DNA of 64,000 nt from Alphaproteobacteria bacterium (GCA_024640405.1 JAHEFB010000002.1:1-64000); one strand, 5' to 3'; positions 29,638-39,431 are shown, counted from the first letter of the stretch. The notes: generated by a model from the sequence alone, not told the origin. Translations and numbers: made by a program.

Positions 29638-30312
29638 TTACTGCTGGCCCTGCGTACTCTCGATAATCTGATCGAGAGTACTGCGTTGATTGGATTGGTA
29701 GCCAGTATTACCCCCGCCGCCGGTACCGCGACCGGCTTCGTCACGTGACCGCGATGCGCCGGATATTCTGATTTTGCTGTTGAGATCCTCTGCCAGGTCA
29801 GGTTGCATGATCCCGACAGTCAGCATCGTATCAACCAGAAAGAAGGATGAATTTTCGACCAGTGGCAACAATGCGGCGTCTCGCAGTTCATCAGGCACTA
29901 CCTCACGCGGACTATACCAGACGAACAACGTGAACATGGCTACCATCAGCGCCAGCCCGCGCACCAGCCCGTAGAGGAAGCCCAAAGTGCGGTCAATTGG
30001 GCCGGCACCGGACTCCAGCAACGAGTCTGTCAGTTTTGCCGTGATGATTGACAGGATGATCAGCGATACCAGAAACACAACGCCGGCTATAGTGACGAGT
30101 ATCAGGGTTTCGTTGTCGCCCAGATAGAGTTTTAGTGCATCTGAGGCCTGATCGCGCAGTTCTGGTACAAAGAAAACCAGTGCGGCAGCGCCTGCAGCAC
30201 CTGCCCATGCCACAAGTGACATGAACTCACGTACAAAGCCGCGCATTATCGCCAGCAGGCCGGAAACCAGCATGATCGATATAAGGACAACATCGAGCCA
30301 GGTGAAAGACAT
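29638..30312 (-). CDS. cvpA: CvpA family membrane protein
   Basis: A 224-residue CvpA-family protein with four membrane helices (TWLDVVLISIMLVSGLLAIM at the start) and the conserved RGFVREFMSL and LDRTLGFLYGLVRGL-like segment (PIDRTLGFLYGLVRGLAL). It was first linked to colicin V production in E. coli; later work connects it to envelope homeostasis. The C-terminal 60 residues are polar, glycine-rich and probably disordered. GGGAG precedes the ATG. The conserved neighbour purF follows 37 bp downstream. Confidence 0.9.
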   Translation of the reverse strand: MSFTWLDVVLISIMLVSGLLAIMRGFVREFMSLVAWAGAAGAAALVFFVPELRDQASDALKLYLGDNETLILVTIAGVVFLVSLIILSIITAKLTDSLLESGAGPIDRTLGFLYGLVRGLALMVAMFTLFVWYSPREVVPDELRDAALLPLVENSSFFLVDTMLTVGIMQPDLAEDLNSKIRISGASRSRDEAGRGTGGGGNTGYQSNQRSTLDQIIESTQGQQ

Positions 30313-30633
30313 ATTCTAAACTCCCACGGCATGAGCCGGTGCGGTCAAAGCGGCAAACGCGTATCCACAATTTCGATACATACAAGGCAATTATGCCCAT
30401 CGAGCGGCAAGTTAAGTCTGTGTGACATGGTCGCTTGTCAAAATCAATGTGACAGTGTGTTTACACACACCGTAAATCGAATATATCCACGATAGCAGCC
30501 AAATTCCCTCAATGGCCTGTACCGGCTTGGGCAATTTTGGCACGCAATGCTGATTCGCCGCGGGCTGAATTTTAAGGATTTTTCACATCACAGGCAGAGA
30601 GCCTGGCCGGGTGTTTCCGGCAATATGCGCTCT
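30313..30633. other. Intergenic region between cvpA and radA
   Basis: These 321 bp hold the upstream region of cvpA-purF and the downstream end of radA's neighbourhood; no gene is supported. Two small inverted repeats stand out: TGTCA...TGACA (30437-30455) and GTGTGTTTACACAC (30455-30468). They could be regulator sites for cvpA-purF, but no family is recognised. There is no convincing T-run terminator. Confidence 0.4.
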
Positions 30634-32013
30634 CTAGCCTTTGGGAAGCCCGGCAATGTAGGCTACAAGATCGGCAACACTGGCGATCTGGCGGAGATTG
30701 GGTGCGGATCGCTGCTTTACTTCACCACCAGCGGCCACAATGGCAGTTTCCAATCCGAGCTTGGCTGCCTCTCTTGCCCGCTGGTCGCTCTGGCCGACGG
30801 GGCGCAGAGCCCCGGACAAGGCAATCTCGCCGAAAAGGGCGCATGATGGGGGAATCACCGCGCCGGTCAGAGAAGACACCAATGCGGCCGCCACTGCCAT
30901 GTCGGCAGCCGGTTCCTTGACGCGTATTCCACCTGCCACGTTGAGATACACATCCTGCTGGCCGACATTAACGCCACCGTGGGCTTCAAGAACGGCGAGT
31001 ACCATGGCCAGCCGATTTTGGTCCCAGCCCACCACGGCACGTCTTGGGGTGCCAAGAACCGATGGTGATACCAGAGCCTGCACCTCCATCAGCAGCGGTC
31101 TTGTCCCTTCCACACCGGCAAAAATCGCTGAGCCCGGCGTCGGTGTCTCTCCAGATCCCATGAACAATCGTGACGGATTATCCACTTCGAGAAGTCCCAC
31201 ATCCGACATTTCGAACACGCCGATCTCGTCGGTAGGGCCAAATCGATTCTTGACCGCGCGCAGAATCCGGAACTGGTGCCCTCTGTCTCCTTCGAAATAG
31301 AGTACCGTATCAACCATGTGTTCTACCACTTTGGGTCCGGCGATCTGGCCATCCTTGGTGACATGCCCCACCAGCAGGACGGCAGCGCCTTTCTGCTTGG
31401 CAAACCGGATCATTGCTTCGGCGCCGGCGCGAAGCTGGGAAACTGATCCCGGCGCACTTTCAATCACCGGCGACCACAGGGTCTGGATGGAATCAATTAC
31501 CACTACGGCCGGCGGTTCGCCTTCGCTCAGTGTAGCCAGTATGTCAGACACGTTGGTTTCGGTCGCAAGCATGACAGGGGACTTGCCCAATCCAAGTCTG
31601 CGGGCACGCAGCCGGACCTGATCGATTGCCTCCTCTCCGGAGATATACACCGCCTTGTGGCCGTTGTTGGCGACGCTGGCCAGAGCCTGCGTCAACAACG
31701 TCGATTTGCCTATGCCTGGATCACCGCCGATCAGGATGCCGGATCCAGGCACGAAACCACCGCCTGCCACGCGGTCCAGTTCAGCAATACCGGTCATGAT
31801 ACGATCCGGTACCGGTGTTTCGCCTTCAAGACCGACAAGCCGGGTTGCCCGGCCCTTGGGCATCGCAGCACCCTTTGCCCCTGAAACCGGCACCTGCGTC
31901 GAGGTCTCTTCGACGAGTGAATTCCAGTCACCGCAATGTTCGCAGCGCCCGGCCCATTTCGAATAAGCCGCCCCGCAACCCTGACAAACGAATCTCAATG
32001 TGATTTTTCCCAT
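30634..32013 (-). CDS. radA: DNA repair protein RadA
   Basis: A 459-residue RadA (Sms), a RecA-like ATPase promoting branch migration in recombinational repair. The N-terminal C4 zinc finger (FVCQGCGAAYSKWAGRCEHC), Walker A GGDPGIGKSTLL, the hallmark KNRFGPTDEIGVFEM and a C-terminal Lon-protease-like domain are all present. The C-terminus (VADLVAYIAGLPKG) is complete. It is transcribed toward cvpA and lies back to back with the fasciclin gene. Confidence 0.95.
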   Translation of the reverse strand: MGKITLRFVCQGCGAAYSKWAGRCEHCGDWNSLVEETSTQVPVSGAKGAAMPKGRATRLVGLEGETPVPDRIMTGIAELDRVAGGGFVPGSGILIGGDPGIGKSTLLTQALASVANNGHKAVYISGEEAIDQVRLRARRLGLGKSPVMLATETNVSDILATLSEGEPPAVVVIDSIQTLWSPVIESAPGSVSQLRAGAEAMIRFAKQKGAAVLLVGHVTKDGQIAGPKVVEHMVDTVLYFEGDRGHQFRILRAVKNRFGPTDEIGVFEMSDVGLLEVDNPSRLFMGSGETPTPGSAIFAGVEGTRPLLMEVQALVSPSVLGTPRRAVVGWDQNRLAMVLAVLEAHGGVNVGQQDVYLNVAGGIRVKEPAADMAVAAALVSSLTGAVIPPSCALFGEIALSGALRPVGQSDQRAREAAKLGLETAIVAAGGEVKQRSAPNLRQIASVADLVAYIAGLPKG

Positions 32014-32241
32014 AGATTTGCATAGAACATAACAAGAACAATGTCGAGTGAGAAATTCTGCAGCGCAGCGATTGGGACATGGCGACAGCCAGAAGGCAGA
32101 TCACCCGTGTCGCTCACAACAGCGTTATTCGGGGTCGGGTTTTTGACTGGTGAAATGCCGGCATCCATAGTTTTCGTGTCTGCGTTGAACGGTGTGCTTG
32201 GGACAATTCTCAACCATACACATCAAAGAGGAACTCAATCT

Positions 32242-32730
32242 ATGACACGCATTCGTACCCTACTGGCAGCAACCGCCGTCGCATCTTCATTTGCACTTGG
32301 CGCCATCAGCGCCAAGGCAGCCGACATTGTCGACACCGCCGTCGCAGCTGGTTCATTCAAGACACTTGTCACAGCCGTGCAGGCGGCCGGTCTTGTGGAC
32401 ACCCTCAAGGGCAAAGGTCCATTCACGGTATTCGCTCCCACCGACGAGGCTTTCGCCAAGCTTCCGGCCGGCACTGTGGAAGATCTGCTCAAACCTGAAA
32501 ACAAGGAAAGGCTCGTTGCTGTTCTGACTTACCACGTGGTGCCGGGCAAGGTGATGGCAGCTGATATAGCCGGTAAGGAAACCATGGCGAAGACAGCAGA
32601 GGGATCCGAAGCCAGAATTGTCGCAGATGAGTCCGGAGTCATGATTGACGGTGCCAAGGTGGTAACCGCCGATGTCGCTGCCGACAATGGCGTAATCCAC
32701 GTCATCGACAATGTGATCCTGCCCAAATAA
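32242..32730 (+). CDS. Secreted fasciclin (FAS1) domain protein
   Basis: A 162-residue exported protein with a signal peptide ([21 protein letters not shown]) and one FAS1 domain. The H1 motif [15 protein letters not shown], the middle YHVVPGKV and the H2 motif [13 protein letters not shown] are all typical. Single-FAS1 bacterial proteins are extracellular or periplasmic adhesion/matrix proteins. The ATG at 32242 with AGAGGA upstream is preferred over an upstream in-frame start at 32041, whose extension is not protein-like. A 10-bp stem (32731-32740 with 32756-32765) directly follows the stop but lacks a T-run. Confidence 0.9.
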   Translation: MTRIRTLLAATAVASSFALGAISAKAADIVDTAVAAGSFKTLVTAVQAAGLVDTLKGKGPFTVFAPTDEAFAKLPAGTVEDLLKPENKERLVAVLTYHVVPGKVMAADIAGKETMAKTAEGSEARIVADESGVMIDGAKVVTADVAADNGVIHVIDNVILPK

Positions 32731-32934
32731 CACCGGGTCCAGCTATTGGTGTCCCGGGCCCGGTGAGAAGGGTTGTCCGGGATGCCATGTGCCGATCCAG
32801 AGCCACAATGGCTTTCTGGATGACAAGCACAATTTGCTTTCCCAAAATCAGTTGACATGAAATAGTTCTGAAATACACGGTGATCGTTCGTCCCTGGGAT
32901 GGGCGATGTGAAACTGCTTTCAAGAGGTAGGTTC

Positions 32935-33783
32935 ATGTCTGTTGATCAGTCGAATTTGATCGATTTGGATCGATATCCAATTCATTTGCCGTCGTCACAT
33001 GAGTATCGGGAACTGCTCGCCCAAACCCAGGCTCAGTTGAATGATGATGGTTGTGCTGTTTTGCGAGGTTTTGTTCCGGCGGAGCGGATCGCGGTTCTGG
33101 CTGACGAGGCAGACAGCGTTGCCGACCTGGGGCATCGCTCGTTCAACAAGACCAATGTGTATTTTACCAGGGACAATCCCGACTATCCCGAAAACCACCC
33201 GTTGAGGCGGTTCTTTGATCGCTCGAATTCATTTGTGCCTGCAGACAATTTTGGCGTGGATAGCCGCCTTCGCAACATTTATGAGTGGCGGCATTTTTCC
33301 ACCTTCGTGCAACAGGCTCTGGCTGAAGAGCGGTTCTTTCGATATGCCGATCCGCTGGCCGATGTCATTGTCAATGTTGCTGAGGAAGGAGCGGGTTTTC
33401 CATGGCACTTTGATACCAACAACTACACCGTCACCCTTGCGATCCAGAACGCCGATGCAGGAGGGGCATTTGAGTATTGCCCGAATTTGCGGACACCCGA
33501 AGATGAGAATTACGATGCTGTTGAAGCAGTCCTCGATGGTCGCAGCACGCAAGTGAAAACGCTGGTGCTGCAACCGGGCGATTTGCAGATTTTCAAGGGC
33601 AGATATTCATTGCATCGCGTTAAACCGCTTTCGGGACCACGGCGCCGGTACGTCGCAATCTATTCATTTGTCGAAGAACCGGCCATGGTCGGAAGTCCGG
33701 AAAGAACAAGGCAGTTGTACGGTCGCGTGCTGCCCATCCACACAGATCGGGCGGGTATGCGCGGCGATACACTGATTGATTAG
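32935..33783 (+). CDS. 2-oxoglutarate/Fe(II)-dependent oxygenase, HalD/BesD-like
   Basis: A 282-residue cupin-fold non-haem iron oxygenase. The metal triad is H158-x-D160 in FPWHFDTNNYTVTLAIQ and H227 in RYSLHRVKPL, followed by R237/R238 for 2-oxoglutarate. This WH-x-TNxxTVTLxIQ pattern recalls the family that includes BesD-type amino-acid halogenases, but those replace the Asp with Gly to open a halide site; here Asp is present, so hydroxylation is expected. AGAGGTAG supports ATG 32935. No biosynthetic cluster is adjacent, and the substrate is unknown. Confidence 0.8.
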   Translation: MSVDQSNLIDLDRYPIHLPSSHEYRELLAQTQAQLNDDGCAVLRGFVPAERIAVLADEADSVADLGHRSFNKTNVYFTRDNPDYPENHPLRRFFDRSNSFVPADNFGVDSRLRNIYEWRHFSTFVQQALAEERFFRYADPLADVIVNVAEEGAGFPWHFDTNNYTVTLAIQNADAGGAFEYCPNLRTPEDENYDAVEAVLDGRSTQVKTLVLQPGDLQIFKGRYSLHRVKPLSGPRRRYVAIYSFVEEPAMVGSPERTRQLYGRVLPIHTDRAGMRGDTLID

Positions 33784-33804
33784 CAACATCAGCACCCGCT
33801 GAGT

Positions 33805-34569
33805 TCAAAGTTCAATTTCAATCGGGCCTTCCTCGCGGCCGTGAATGAACTGATCCACGTAAGGGTTGTTGCTCTGGTCGATTTCATTCGCCGGACCGCA
33901 CCACACAATCTTGCCCTTGTAGATCATGGCAATGTCGTCGCCGATCTTGCGGGCAGACGCCATGTCATGTGTGATGGTTATGGTCGTCGCGCCCAGCCGT
34001 TTCACACTGTCAACAATCAGATTGTTTATGACATCGCCCATGATCGGATCCAGGCCTGTAGTCGGTTCGTCGAAGAAGATGATTTCCGGTTCCGGCGCAA
34101 TCGCGCGGGCCAGGCCTACGCGTTTTCGCATGCCACCGGACAACTCGGCCGGCGATATATCCGCCAGTTCAGGGCCCAGGCCGACTTCCGCCAGTTTGTC
34201 TATGGCAATGGCCCGCGCTTCGCCCGGCTTCATCTTTTTGCCCTGGATCAGGCCAAACGCCACATTGCGCCAGACAGTAAGGCTGTCGAACAGGGCAGCG
34301 CCTTGAAACAGCATACCGAACCGGCCCATCATCTGGTCCAGCGCCGACCCCCGAAGATCGGTGATTTCCTGCCCGTCAACCCGGATGGATCCCTTTTCCG
34401 GATGCAACAGACCCAGGATACATTTCAGTGTCACTGATTTTCCGGATCCCGAACCGCCGATCACCACCAGTGAGCGCCCTTTGCCGACACCGACATTCAC
34501 ACCTTTGAGCACATGCTTTGAACCGAAGGATTTGTGGATGTTTTCAAGGACAATGTGCGGTTCAGCCAT
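33805..34569 (-). CDS. ABC transporter ATP-binding protein, MlaF-like
   Basis: A 254-residue ATPase subunit of an Mla-type lipid transporter, which keeps outer-membrane lipid asymmetry. Walker A GGSGSGKSVTLK, signature LSGGMRKRVGLARAIAPEP and Walker B EIIFFDEPTTGLDP are present, and the MlaF-type C-terminal segment (VDQFIHGREEGPIEIEL) is complete. The ATG at 34569 (MAEPHIVLENIHKSFG) is chosen; upstream open frame is not domain-like. It follows the permease gene by 8 bp. An mlaD gene does not follow: the next gene is on the other strand. Confidence 0.9.
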   Translation of the reverse strand: MAEPHIVLENIHKSFGSKHVLKGVNVGVGKGRSLVVIGGSGSGKSVTLKCILGLLHPEKGSIRVDGQEITDLRGSALDQMMGRFGMLFQGAALFDSLTVWRNVAFGLIQGKKMKPGEARAIAIDKLAEVGLGPELADISPAELSGGMRKRVGLARAIAPEPEIIFFDEPTTGLDPIMGDVINNLIVDSVKRLGATTITITHDMASARKIGDDIAMIYKGKIVWCGPANEIDQSNNPYVDQFIHGREEGPIEIEL

Positions 34570-34577
34570 GATTGGCC

Positions 34578-35351
34578 TCACTCGGAAAACAGCAGCGAGG
34601 TCAGTGCGTAGTTGGCCGCCAGGATCAAAATCGAACCGGACACAACCGCATTGGTTGTCGCCCGGCCGACACCCTGTGCACCGCCCTTGGAGTTGAAGCC
34701 GTGATAACATCCCATCAGCGCGATGATGAAGCCGAATACGGCCGCCTTGATCAGGCCGGAGGTCACGTCGGTAAATTCCACAAAATCCGTGGTGTTCTTG
34801 ATATAGGCAGCATAATTGAAACCAAGCGATGTGGTGCCAACAATGAACCCGCCCAGTATGCCGATGATATCCGCAATGCCGACCAGCACCGGCATGGTGA
34901 TCACCGCAGCCAGTATGCGGGGGCCGACGAGGTACTTGAACGGATTGGTGGACAGGGTGGTCAAGGCGTCAATCTGTTCGGTCACACGCATGGTGCCGAG
35001 TTCAGCAGCAATGGCTGCAGCCACGCGGCCTGTTACCATCAGGCCCGCCATGACCGGCCCCAGCTCTCGTGTGATGCCCAGCGCAACGATCGAGGACACA
35101 AGGTTTTCTGCATTGTATCGTGTCCCGCCGATATAAATCTGCAATGCCAGTGCGCCGCCGGTAAAGAATGCCGTCAGTCCGACCACAGGTAGCGAATTGT
35201 AGCCGATACGAATGATCTGATCGATCAATTGGCGAAAGTACCATGGCGGCAACAGCCCGCGGATGACCGCGTCGCGCGCAAAAATCGATACCCGTCCGAC
35301 TTCCGCAAGCATGGAAAAAATGAAACTGCCGATGGTAGCCAGGAAAGTCAC
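34578..35351 (-). CDS. ABC transporter permease, MlaE family
   Basis: A 257-residue MlaE-family permease with about five membrane helices: GYNSLPVVGLTAFFTGGALA, GITRELGPVMAGLMVTGRVA (the EQ-like family motif region), AELGTMRVTEQIDALTTLS and MGCYHGFNSKGGAQGVGRAT. The GTG at 35351 has AGAGGCGG upstream. It forms the membrane half of the Mla-type transporter with the next gene. The 71-bp spacing from alr suggests read-through from the dnaB-alr unit. Confidence 0.9.
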   Translation of the reverse strand: MTFLATIGSFIFSMLAEVGRVSIFARDAVIRGLLPPWYFRQLIDQIIRIGYNSLPVVGLTAFFTGGALALQIYIGGTRYNAENLVSSIVALGITRELGPVMAGLMVTGRVAAAIAAELGTMRVTEQIDALTTLSTNPFKYLVGPRILAAVITMPVLVGIADIIGILGGFIVGTTSLGFNYAAYIKNTTDFVEFTDVTSGLIKAAVFGFIIALMGCYHGFNSKGGAQGVGRATTNAVVSGSILILAANYALTSLLFSE

Positions 35352-35421
35352 CGGGAAACGCCGCCTCTAGATGTCGTTGTTAGTCTTGTCCTCAAAATGA
35401 TGCATCCCCTGCAAAATGCAT

Positions 35422-36531
35422 TCAAGACGAGTACACTTTTGCGTAGCGTCTGCCAAGGGATGTCAGAATTTCATATGGAATGGTTCCTGCCCAGCCTGCC
35501 CAGTCATCAACCCCGATGTTGCTGCCCAGCAGTTCGAGCATTGTGCCCGGTGACATCTTTTCCGGGGCCACATCGGTGACGTCGATGGTGATCATGTCCA
35601 TGGAAACCCGTCCGACAATCGGTGCCGGCTGGTCTGCAACCCATACCATCGCCGGTCCGTCCTTTGCCGCCGGCCACGACATTGAACGATGCAGGCCATC
35701 GGCATAGCCGACACCGGCAACAGCGATACGCGACGGCCTGTCCGCCTGCCAGGTTGCGCCGTAGCCGACCCCATGTCCTTCACCCACTTCACGCACCTGC
35801 AGGACAGGTGCATGAAGAGACACAACATGCTGCATGGGATTTGGCTTGTTGGCCAGTGGATTGCCGCCATAAAGGGCAACTCCCGGTCGCACGACATTAT
35901 GGGCGAAATCGGATCCGAGAAACACGCCTGGTGAATTTGCCAGTGACGCCGGCAGCGCGGGAAACAGCGTCGACAGCCGGGCGAACTCTTCCTTTTGGCG
36001 CTTGTTGGCCGGGTTGGTTTCGTCATCTCCGCTTGCCAGATGGCTCATCAACAGGCATGCGCCTGTACGTTTCACCAATTCAGCATCGCTGGAAAGAGTT
36101 TCTGCCTGCGTTGCGTCGAGGCCCAGCCGGTTTATTCCGGTGTCTACATGGACGGCAGATTTGTGTTTGCCATCAGAGGCCTTTGCCCATTCCTTCACCT
36201 GTTCCGGACTGATCAGGCAGGGGCGCAGATCATGTGCAATATAGAAGTCGGACTGTCCTGAAAATAAGCCGTCGAGTATGTATATGACGGCATCCGGCAG
36301 GACATCACGAACCTGCCTGCCTTCAATTGGCAGGGCAACAAAAAATGTCCTGCAGCCAGTTTGCCACAAGGCGTCAGCAACCCTGGCCGCGCCGCATCCG
36401 TAGCCGTCGGCCTTGATGGTTGCGCCGCATTCAGCCGGCATGACCTTGTTTGCAATCATGCGCCAGTTCGCTGCCAGTGCGGCAAGATCTATCTTGAGTG
36501 TCGCAGCGGCCAGTTCGGCTGGGGTTTCCAT
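35422..36531 (-). CDS. alr: Alanine racemase
   Basis: A 369-residue PLP-dependent alanine racemase that makes D-alanine for peptidoglycan. The PLP Lys40 lies in ATIKADGYGCG, and the second catalytic base (Tyr of GVGYADGLHR) is present, as are DTGINRLG and SMDMITIDVTD. ATG 36531 gives the usual N-terminus and a 7-nt gap after the dnaB stop; an upstream in-frame start at 36570 would overlap dnaB. The gene is intact. It shares the minus-strand unit with dnaB. Confidence 0.92.
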   Translation of the reverse strand: METPAELAAATLKIDLAALAANWRMIANKVMPAECGATIKADGYGCGAARVADALWQTGCRTFFVALPIEGRQVRDVLPDAVIYILDGLFSGQSDFYIAHDLRPCLISPEQVKEWAKASDGKHKSAVHVDTGINRLGLDATQAETLSSDAELVKRTGACLLMSHLASGDDETNPANKRQKEEFARLSTLFPALPASLANSPGVFLGSDFAHNVVRPGVALYGGNPLANKPNPMQHVVSLHAPVLQVREVGEGHGVGYGATWQADRPSRIAVAGVGYADGLHRSMSWPAAKDGPAMVWVADQPAPIVGRVSMDMITIDVTDVAPEKMSPGTMLELLGSNIGVDDWAGWAGTIPYEILTSLGRRYAKVYSS

Positions 36532-36538
36532 GGCGGAA

Positions 36539-38044
36539 TCAGTCGCGAATGTCGGGCATATAGCCCGCACGCACCAGGTTTTCGAACCTTGTCAGGTTTG
36601 CATCAAAGTGCAGTGACACGGTACCGGTGGGGCCGTGACGCTGTTTGCCGATAATCACGTCTGCCACGCCATGTGCCTTTTCCATTTGGTCTTTCCACGT
36701 CTCGTGCTCTGGCGTGTTAAGTTTTGGCTCGTCGCGGCCGAGATAATATTCTTCGCGGTAAATGAACATGACAACATCAGCGTCCTGTTCGATAGAACCC
36801 GATTCACGAAGGTCAGCCAGTTGCGGACGCTTGTCTTCGCGATTTTCCACTTGCCGCGAAAGCTGCGAAAGCGCCAGGATAGGCACATTAAGTTCTTTCG
36901 CTAACGCCTTGAGACCAGTGGTAATTTCTGTAACTTCCTGAACGCGGCTTTCTGATGCCCGGCGAGCGGAGCCTGCCAGAAGTTGCAAGTAGTCGACGAC
37001 GATCAGGCCAAGAGCGCCACGCTGTCGCTTCAACCGCCGTGCGCGCGCCGCCAACTGGGCGATATTCAATCCACCTGTCGCATCAATATACAGCGGCATG
37101 GCCGCCAGGCGCTGGCTTGCTTCCACCAGCCGGTCAAATTCATCCGGTGTAATCTTGCCGCGCCGGATACGTTCCGAAGAAATCTCTGCCTGTTCGGAGA
37201 TAATTCGTGTGGCGAGCTGTTCACCAGACATTTCCAGAGAGAAAAACGCGACAATACCGCCATTTTTCACGTCCATTGTTCCGTCGGCATTGTGCTCGGC
37301 CTTGTATGCCGCAGCTACATTGTAGGCGAGGTTGGTTGCCAGCGACGTCTTGCCCATTGCGGGCCTGCCGGCAAGAATCAACAGGTCGGAGGCCTGCAGT
37401 CCGCCTAGTTTCTCGTCCAGGTCCTTCAGACCGGTGGATATGCCCGATAGACCGCCATCGCGCTGGTAGGCGGCGGCAGCCATGTCGATGGCTTCGGTCA
37501 GGGCGGTTCCAAATGGCTGGAAACCCTGGCCATACTTTTCCGACTCGGCAATTTCATACAGCTGCTGTTCGGCTTCTTCGATGAGTTGCCTTGAGGTCTT
37601 GTCCACCGGTGTGTCAAAACTGTCATTGACGATATCAGACCCGATGCTGATCAAAGCACGCCGTTGTGCCAACTCATGAATTGTGCGGCCGTAATCTTCG
37701 GTATTGATAATGGTGGTTGCAGATGCCGCCAGCCGCGCCAGATAGGCAGGTCCGCCAATATCCTGCAGGGTTTCGTCCTGCTCAAAGAAGGATTTCAGCG
37801 TTACCGGTGAAGCAAGATGCCCGCTCTTGATGCGAGTGGCCACCGCTTCATAGATACGCGCATGAACACCTTCGTAGAAATGCTCAGGCATCAGAAAGTT
37901 GGAAACCCGGTCACACGCCTCGTTGTTGACAAGTATGGCGCCCAACAACGCCATTTCTGCCTCCAGATTGTGAGGCGCAGAGCGATATTCTTCGTCGCCA
38001 GATCGGTCGCCGCCGCCCTGATTGAGTTTGAGAACTGAATCCAT
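36539..38044 (-). CDS. dnaB: Replicative DNA helicase
   Basis: A 501-residue replicative helicase. The N-terminal helical domain (PHNLEAEMALLGAILVNNEA) is followed by the RecA-like motor with Walker A GRPAMGKTSL, Walker B GLIVVDYLQLL and the arginine/motif region EIEQ-like LRESGSIEQDADVVMF. It would unwind DNA as a hexamer at the fork and load DnaG. The order dnaB-alr is common in Hyphomicrobiales. No intein or insertion is present. Confidence 0.96.
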   Translation of the reverse strand: MDSVLKLNQGGGDRSGDEEYRSAPHNLEAEMALLGAILVNNEACDRVSNFLMPEHFYEGVHARIYEAVATRIKSGHLASPVTLKSFFEQDETLQDIGGPAYLARLAASATTIINTEDYGRTIHELAQRRALISIGSDIVNDSFDTPVDKTSRQLIEEAEQQLYEIAESEKYGQGFQPFGTALTEAIDMAAAAYQRDGGLSGISTGLKDLDEKLGGLQASDLLILAGRPAMGKTSLATNLAYNVAAAYKAEHNADGTMDVKNGGIVAFFSLEMSGEQLATRIISEQAEISSERIRRGKITPDEFDRLVEASQRLAAMPLYIDATGGLNIAQLAARARRLKRQRGALGLIVVDYLQLLAGSARRASESRVQEVTEITTGLKALAKELNVPILALSQLSRQVENREDKRPQLADLRESGSIEQDADVVMFIYREEYYLGRDEPKLNTPEHETWKDQMEKAHGVADVIIGKQRHGPTGTVSLHFDANLTRFENLVRAGYMPDIRD

Positions 38045-38111
38045 GACACAGTTGATAGCGCGCCCGGCCGTTTGTCGCGAGGTCCAATCGTCCGCAGCAG
38101 CGACCTTTCCA

Positions 38112-39431
38112 CTACTGCTTGTTAATCTGTGGATAATGCCGTGATTCGGTGCCGGATGCGTTCACAACCTTGTTCACCCGGCTTGACCGCCGGCGATTGC
38201 CATAAATTTTGGCCTCCATTTTGCGCAGCCGCGATTCTTCGCGGGCAATGTAGTCCCTGGTCAACGGCAGAGCATACTGATTGCCTGCCGCCTGCAGCTG
38301 GAAGTTGTTCAAGCCCAGGTGCCGGAAACTCAATTCGGATGACGCAAGATAAAACTCCCACATTCTGGCGAATTTCTCGTCGAAAAGCTGAATGGCCTGA
38401 TCACGGTGTTCCGCAAAACGTTTACGCCATTCGGCCAGCGTGCGGGCGTAATGGCGCCGAAGTATCTCGATATCGGTCATGTACAGACCACTTTTTTCCA
38501 CTTCAGGTACGACTTCCGACAAGGCAGGACAGTAGCCGCCGGGAAAGATGTATTTCTGTATCCAGGCGCTGGTGGCACCGGGACCGCCCGCCCGTCCGAT
38601 GGAATGCAGCACGAAGATGCCGTCCGGAGCAAGTAACTCGCGGACCTTTCCGAACAGTTCGCCATAGTGGCGGACACCGACGTGCTCAAACATGCCAACT
38701 GACACGATGCGGTCGAATTTCCCGTCCAGTTCACGATAGTCTTTCAGCTGAAAATTGACTTGGCCTGCAAGGTCCAGTTGCTTGGCACGCCTGGAAGACA
38801 CCTTGTGCTGCTCTTCAGACAAGGTGACACCGGTTACATGAGCTGCGCCGACCTGCGCCAGATACAGACCAAGGCCGCCCCAGCCGGACCCGATGTCGAG
38901 CACCTTCATGCCGGGTTCAATGATCAGCTTTGCTGCCAGGTGGCGTTTTTTTGCCAGTTGCGCCTGTTCAAGGCTCTGGCCGGTTTTTTCGAAGTAGGCA
39001 CAGGAATACTGCCGGTCGTTGTCCAGAAACAAATCATACAGGGCGCCTGACAGGTCGTAGTGGTGTGCCACATTGCTGCGCGCCTGTCCAATTCGATTGT
39101 CCTGCTGCAATCTCTTCAATCGCTTGCGGATGGCGTAGGGCAGTCGCACTGGTACCGGCGTTTTGGCGGTTTCAAGATTAGCCATCAGCAACCTGAGGAC
39201 GTCGTAAATATTGCCGTCTGTTACCGTCAGCTGCCCGCTTGTATAGGCCTCTCCCAGATAAAGATCAGGATCGATGAGCAGGTGCAATACCGTGGCATGA
39301 TCATGAATCCTGAAACCTGTCGGTTTTCCGGTCGAGTCACCGAATGTGGTTACGCTGCCATCTGGCATGGCAACGCTCAGATTTCCGTGCTGCACCACAT
39401 GGCTCAGCATTTGTTTGAGCAAAGTCTGCAT
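38112..39431 (-). CDS. cfa: Cyclopropane-fatty-acyl-phospholipid synthase family protein
   Basis: A SAM-dependent methylase of about 439 residues that adds a methylene to unsaturated phospholipid acyl chains. The SAM loop KVLDIGSGWGGLGLYLA is followed by VTGVTLSEEQHKVSSRRAKQ, FDRIVSVGMFEHVGVRHYGE and the YCPALSEVVPEVEKSGL segment, all typical of Cfa. The N-terminal lipid-binding domain is present. GGAG 9 nt upstream supports ATG 39431; TTG 39488 and ATG 39452 are alternatives. Hyphomicrobiales often carry two cfa paralogues, so the specific role is not fixed. Confidence 0.88.
   Translation of the reverse strand: MQTLLKQMLSHVVQHGNLSVAMPDGSVTTFGDSTGKPTGFRIHDHATVLHLLIDPDLYLGEAYTSGQLTVTDGNIYDVLRLLMANLETAKTPVPVRLPYAIRKRLKRLQQDNRIGQARSNVAHHYDLSGALYDLFLDNDRQYSCAYFEKTGQSLEQAQLAKKRHLAAKLIIEPGMKVLDIGSGWGGLGLYLAQVGAAHVTGVTLSEEQHKVSSRRAKQLDLAGQVNFQLKDYRELDGKFDRIVSVGMFEHVGVRHYGELFGKVRELLAPDGIFVLHSIGRAGGPGATSAWIQKYIFPGGYCPALSEVVPEVEKSGLYMTDIEILRRHYARTLAEWRKRFAEHRDQAIQLFDEKFARMWEFYLASSELSFRHLGLNNFQLQAAGNQYALPLTRDYIAREESRLRKMEAKIYGNRRRSSRVNKVVNASGTESRHYPQINKQ

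Noticed and set aside
32731-32765. Hairpin after the fasciclin gene as a terminator
   Set aside because: The stem is good, but no T-run follows, so it is not called as a Rho-independent terminator.
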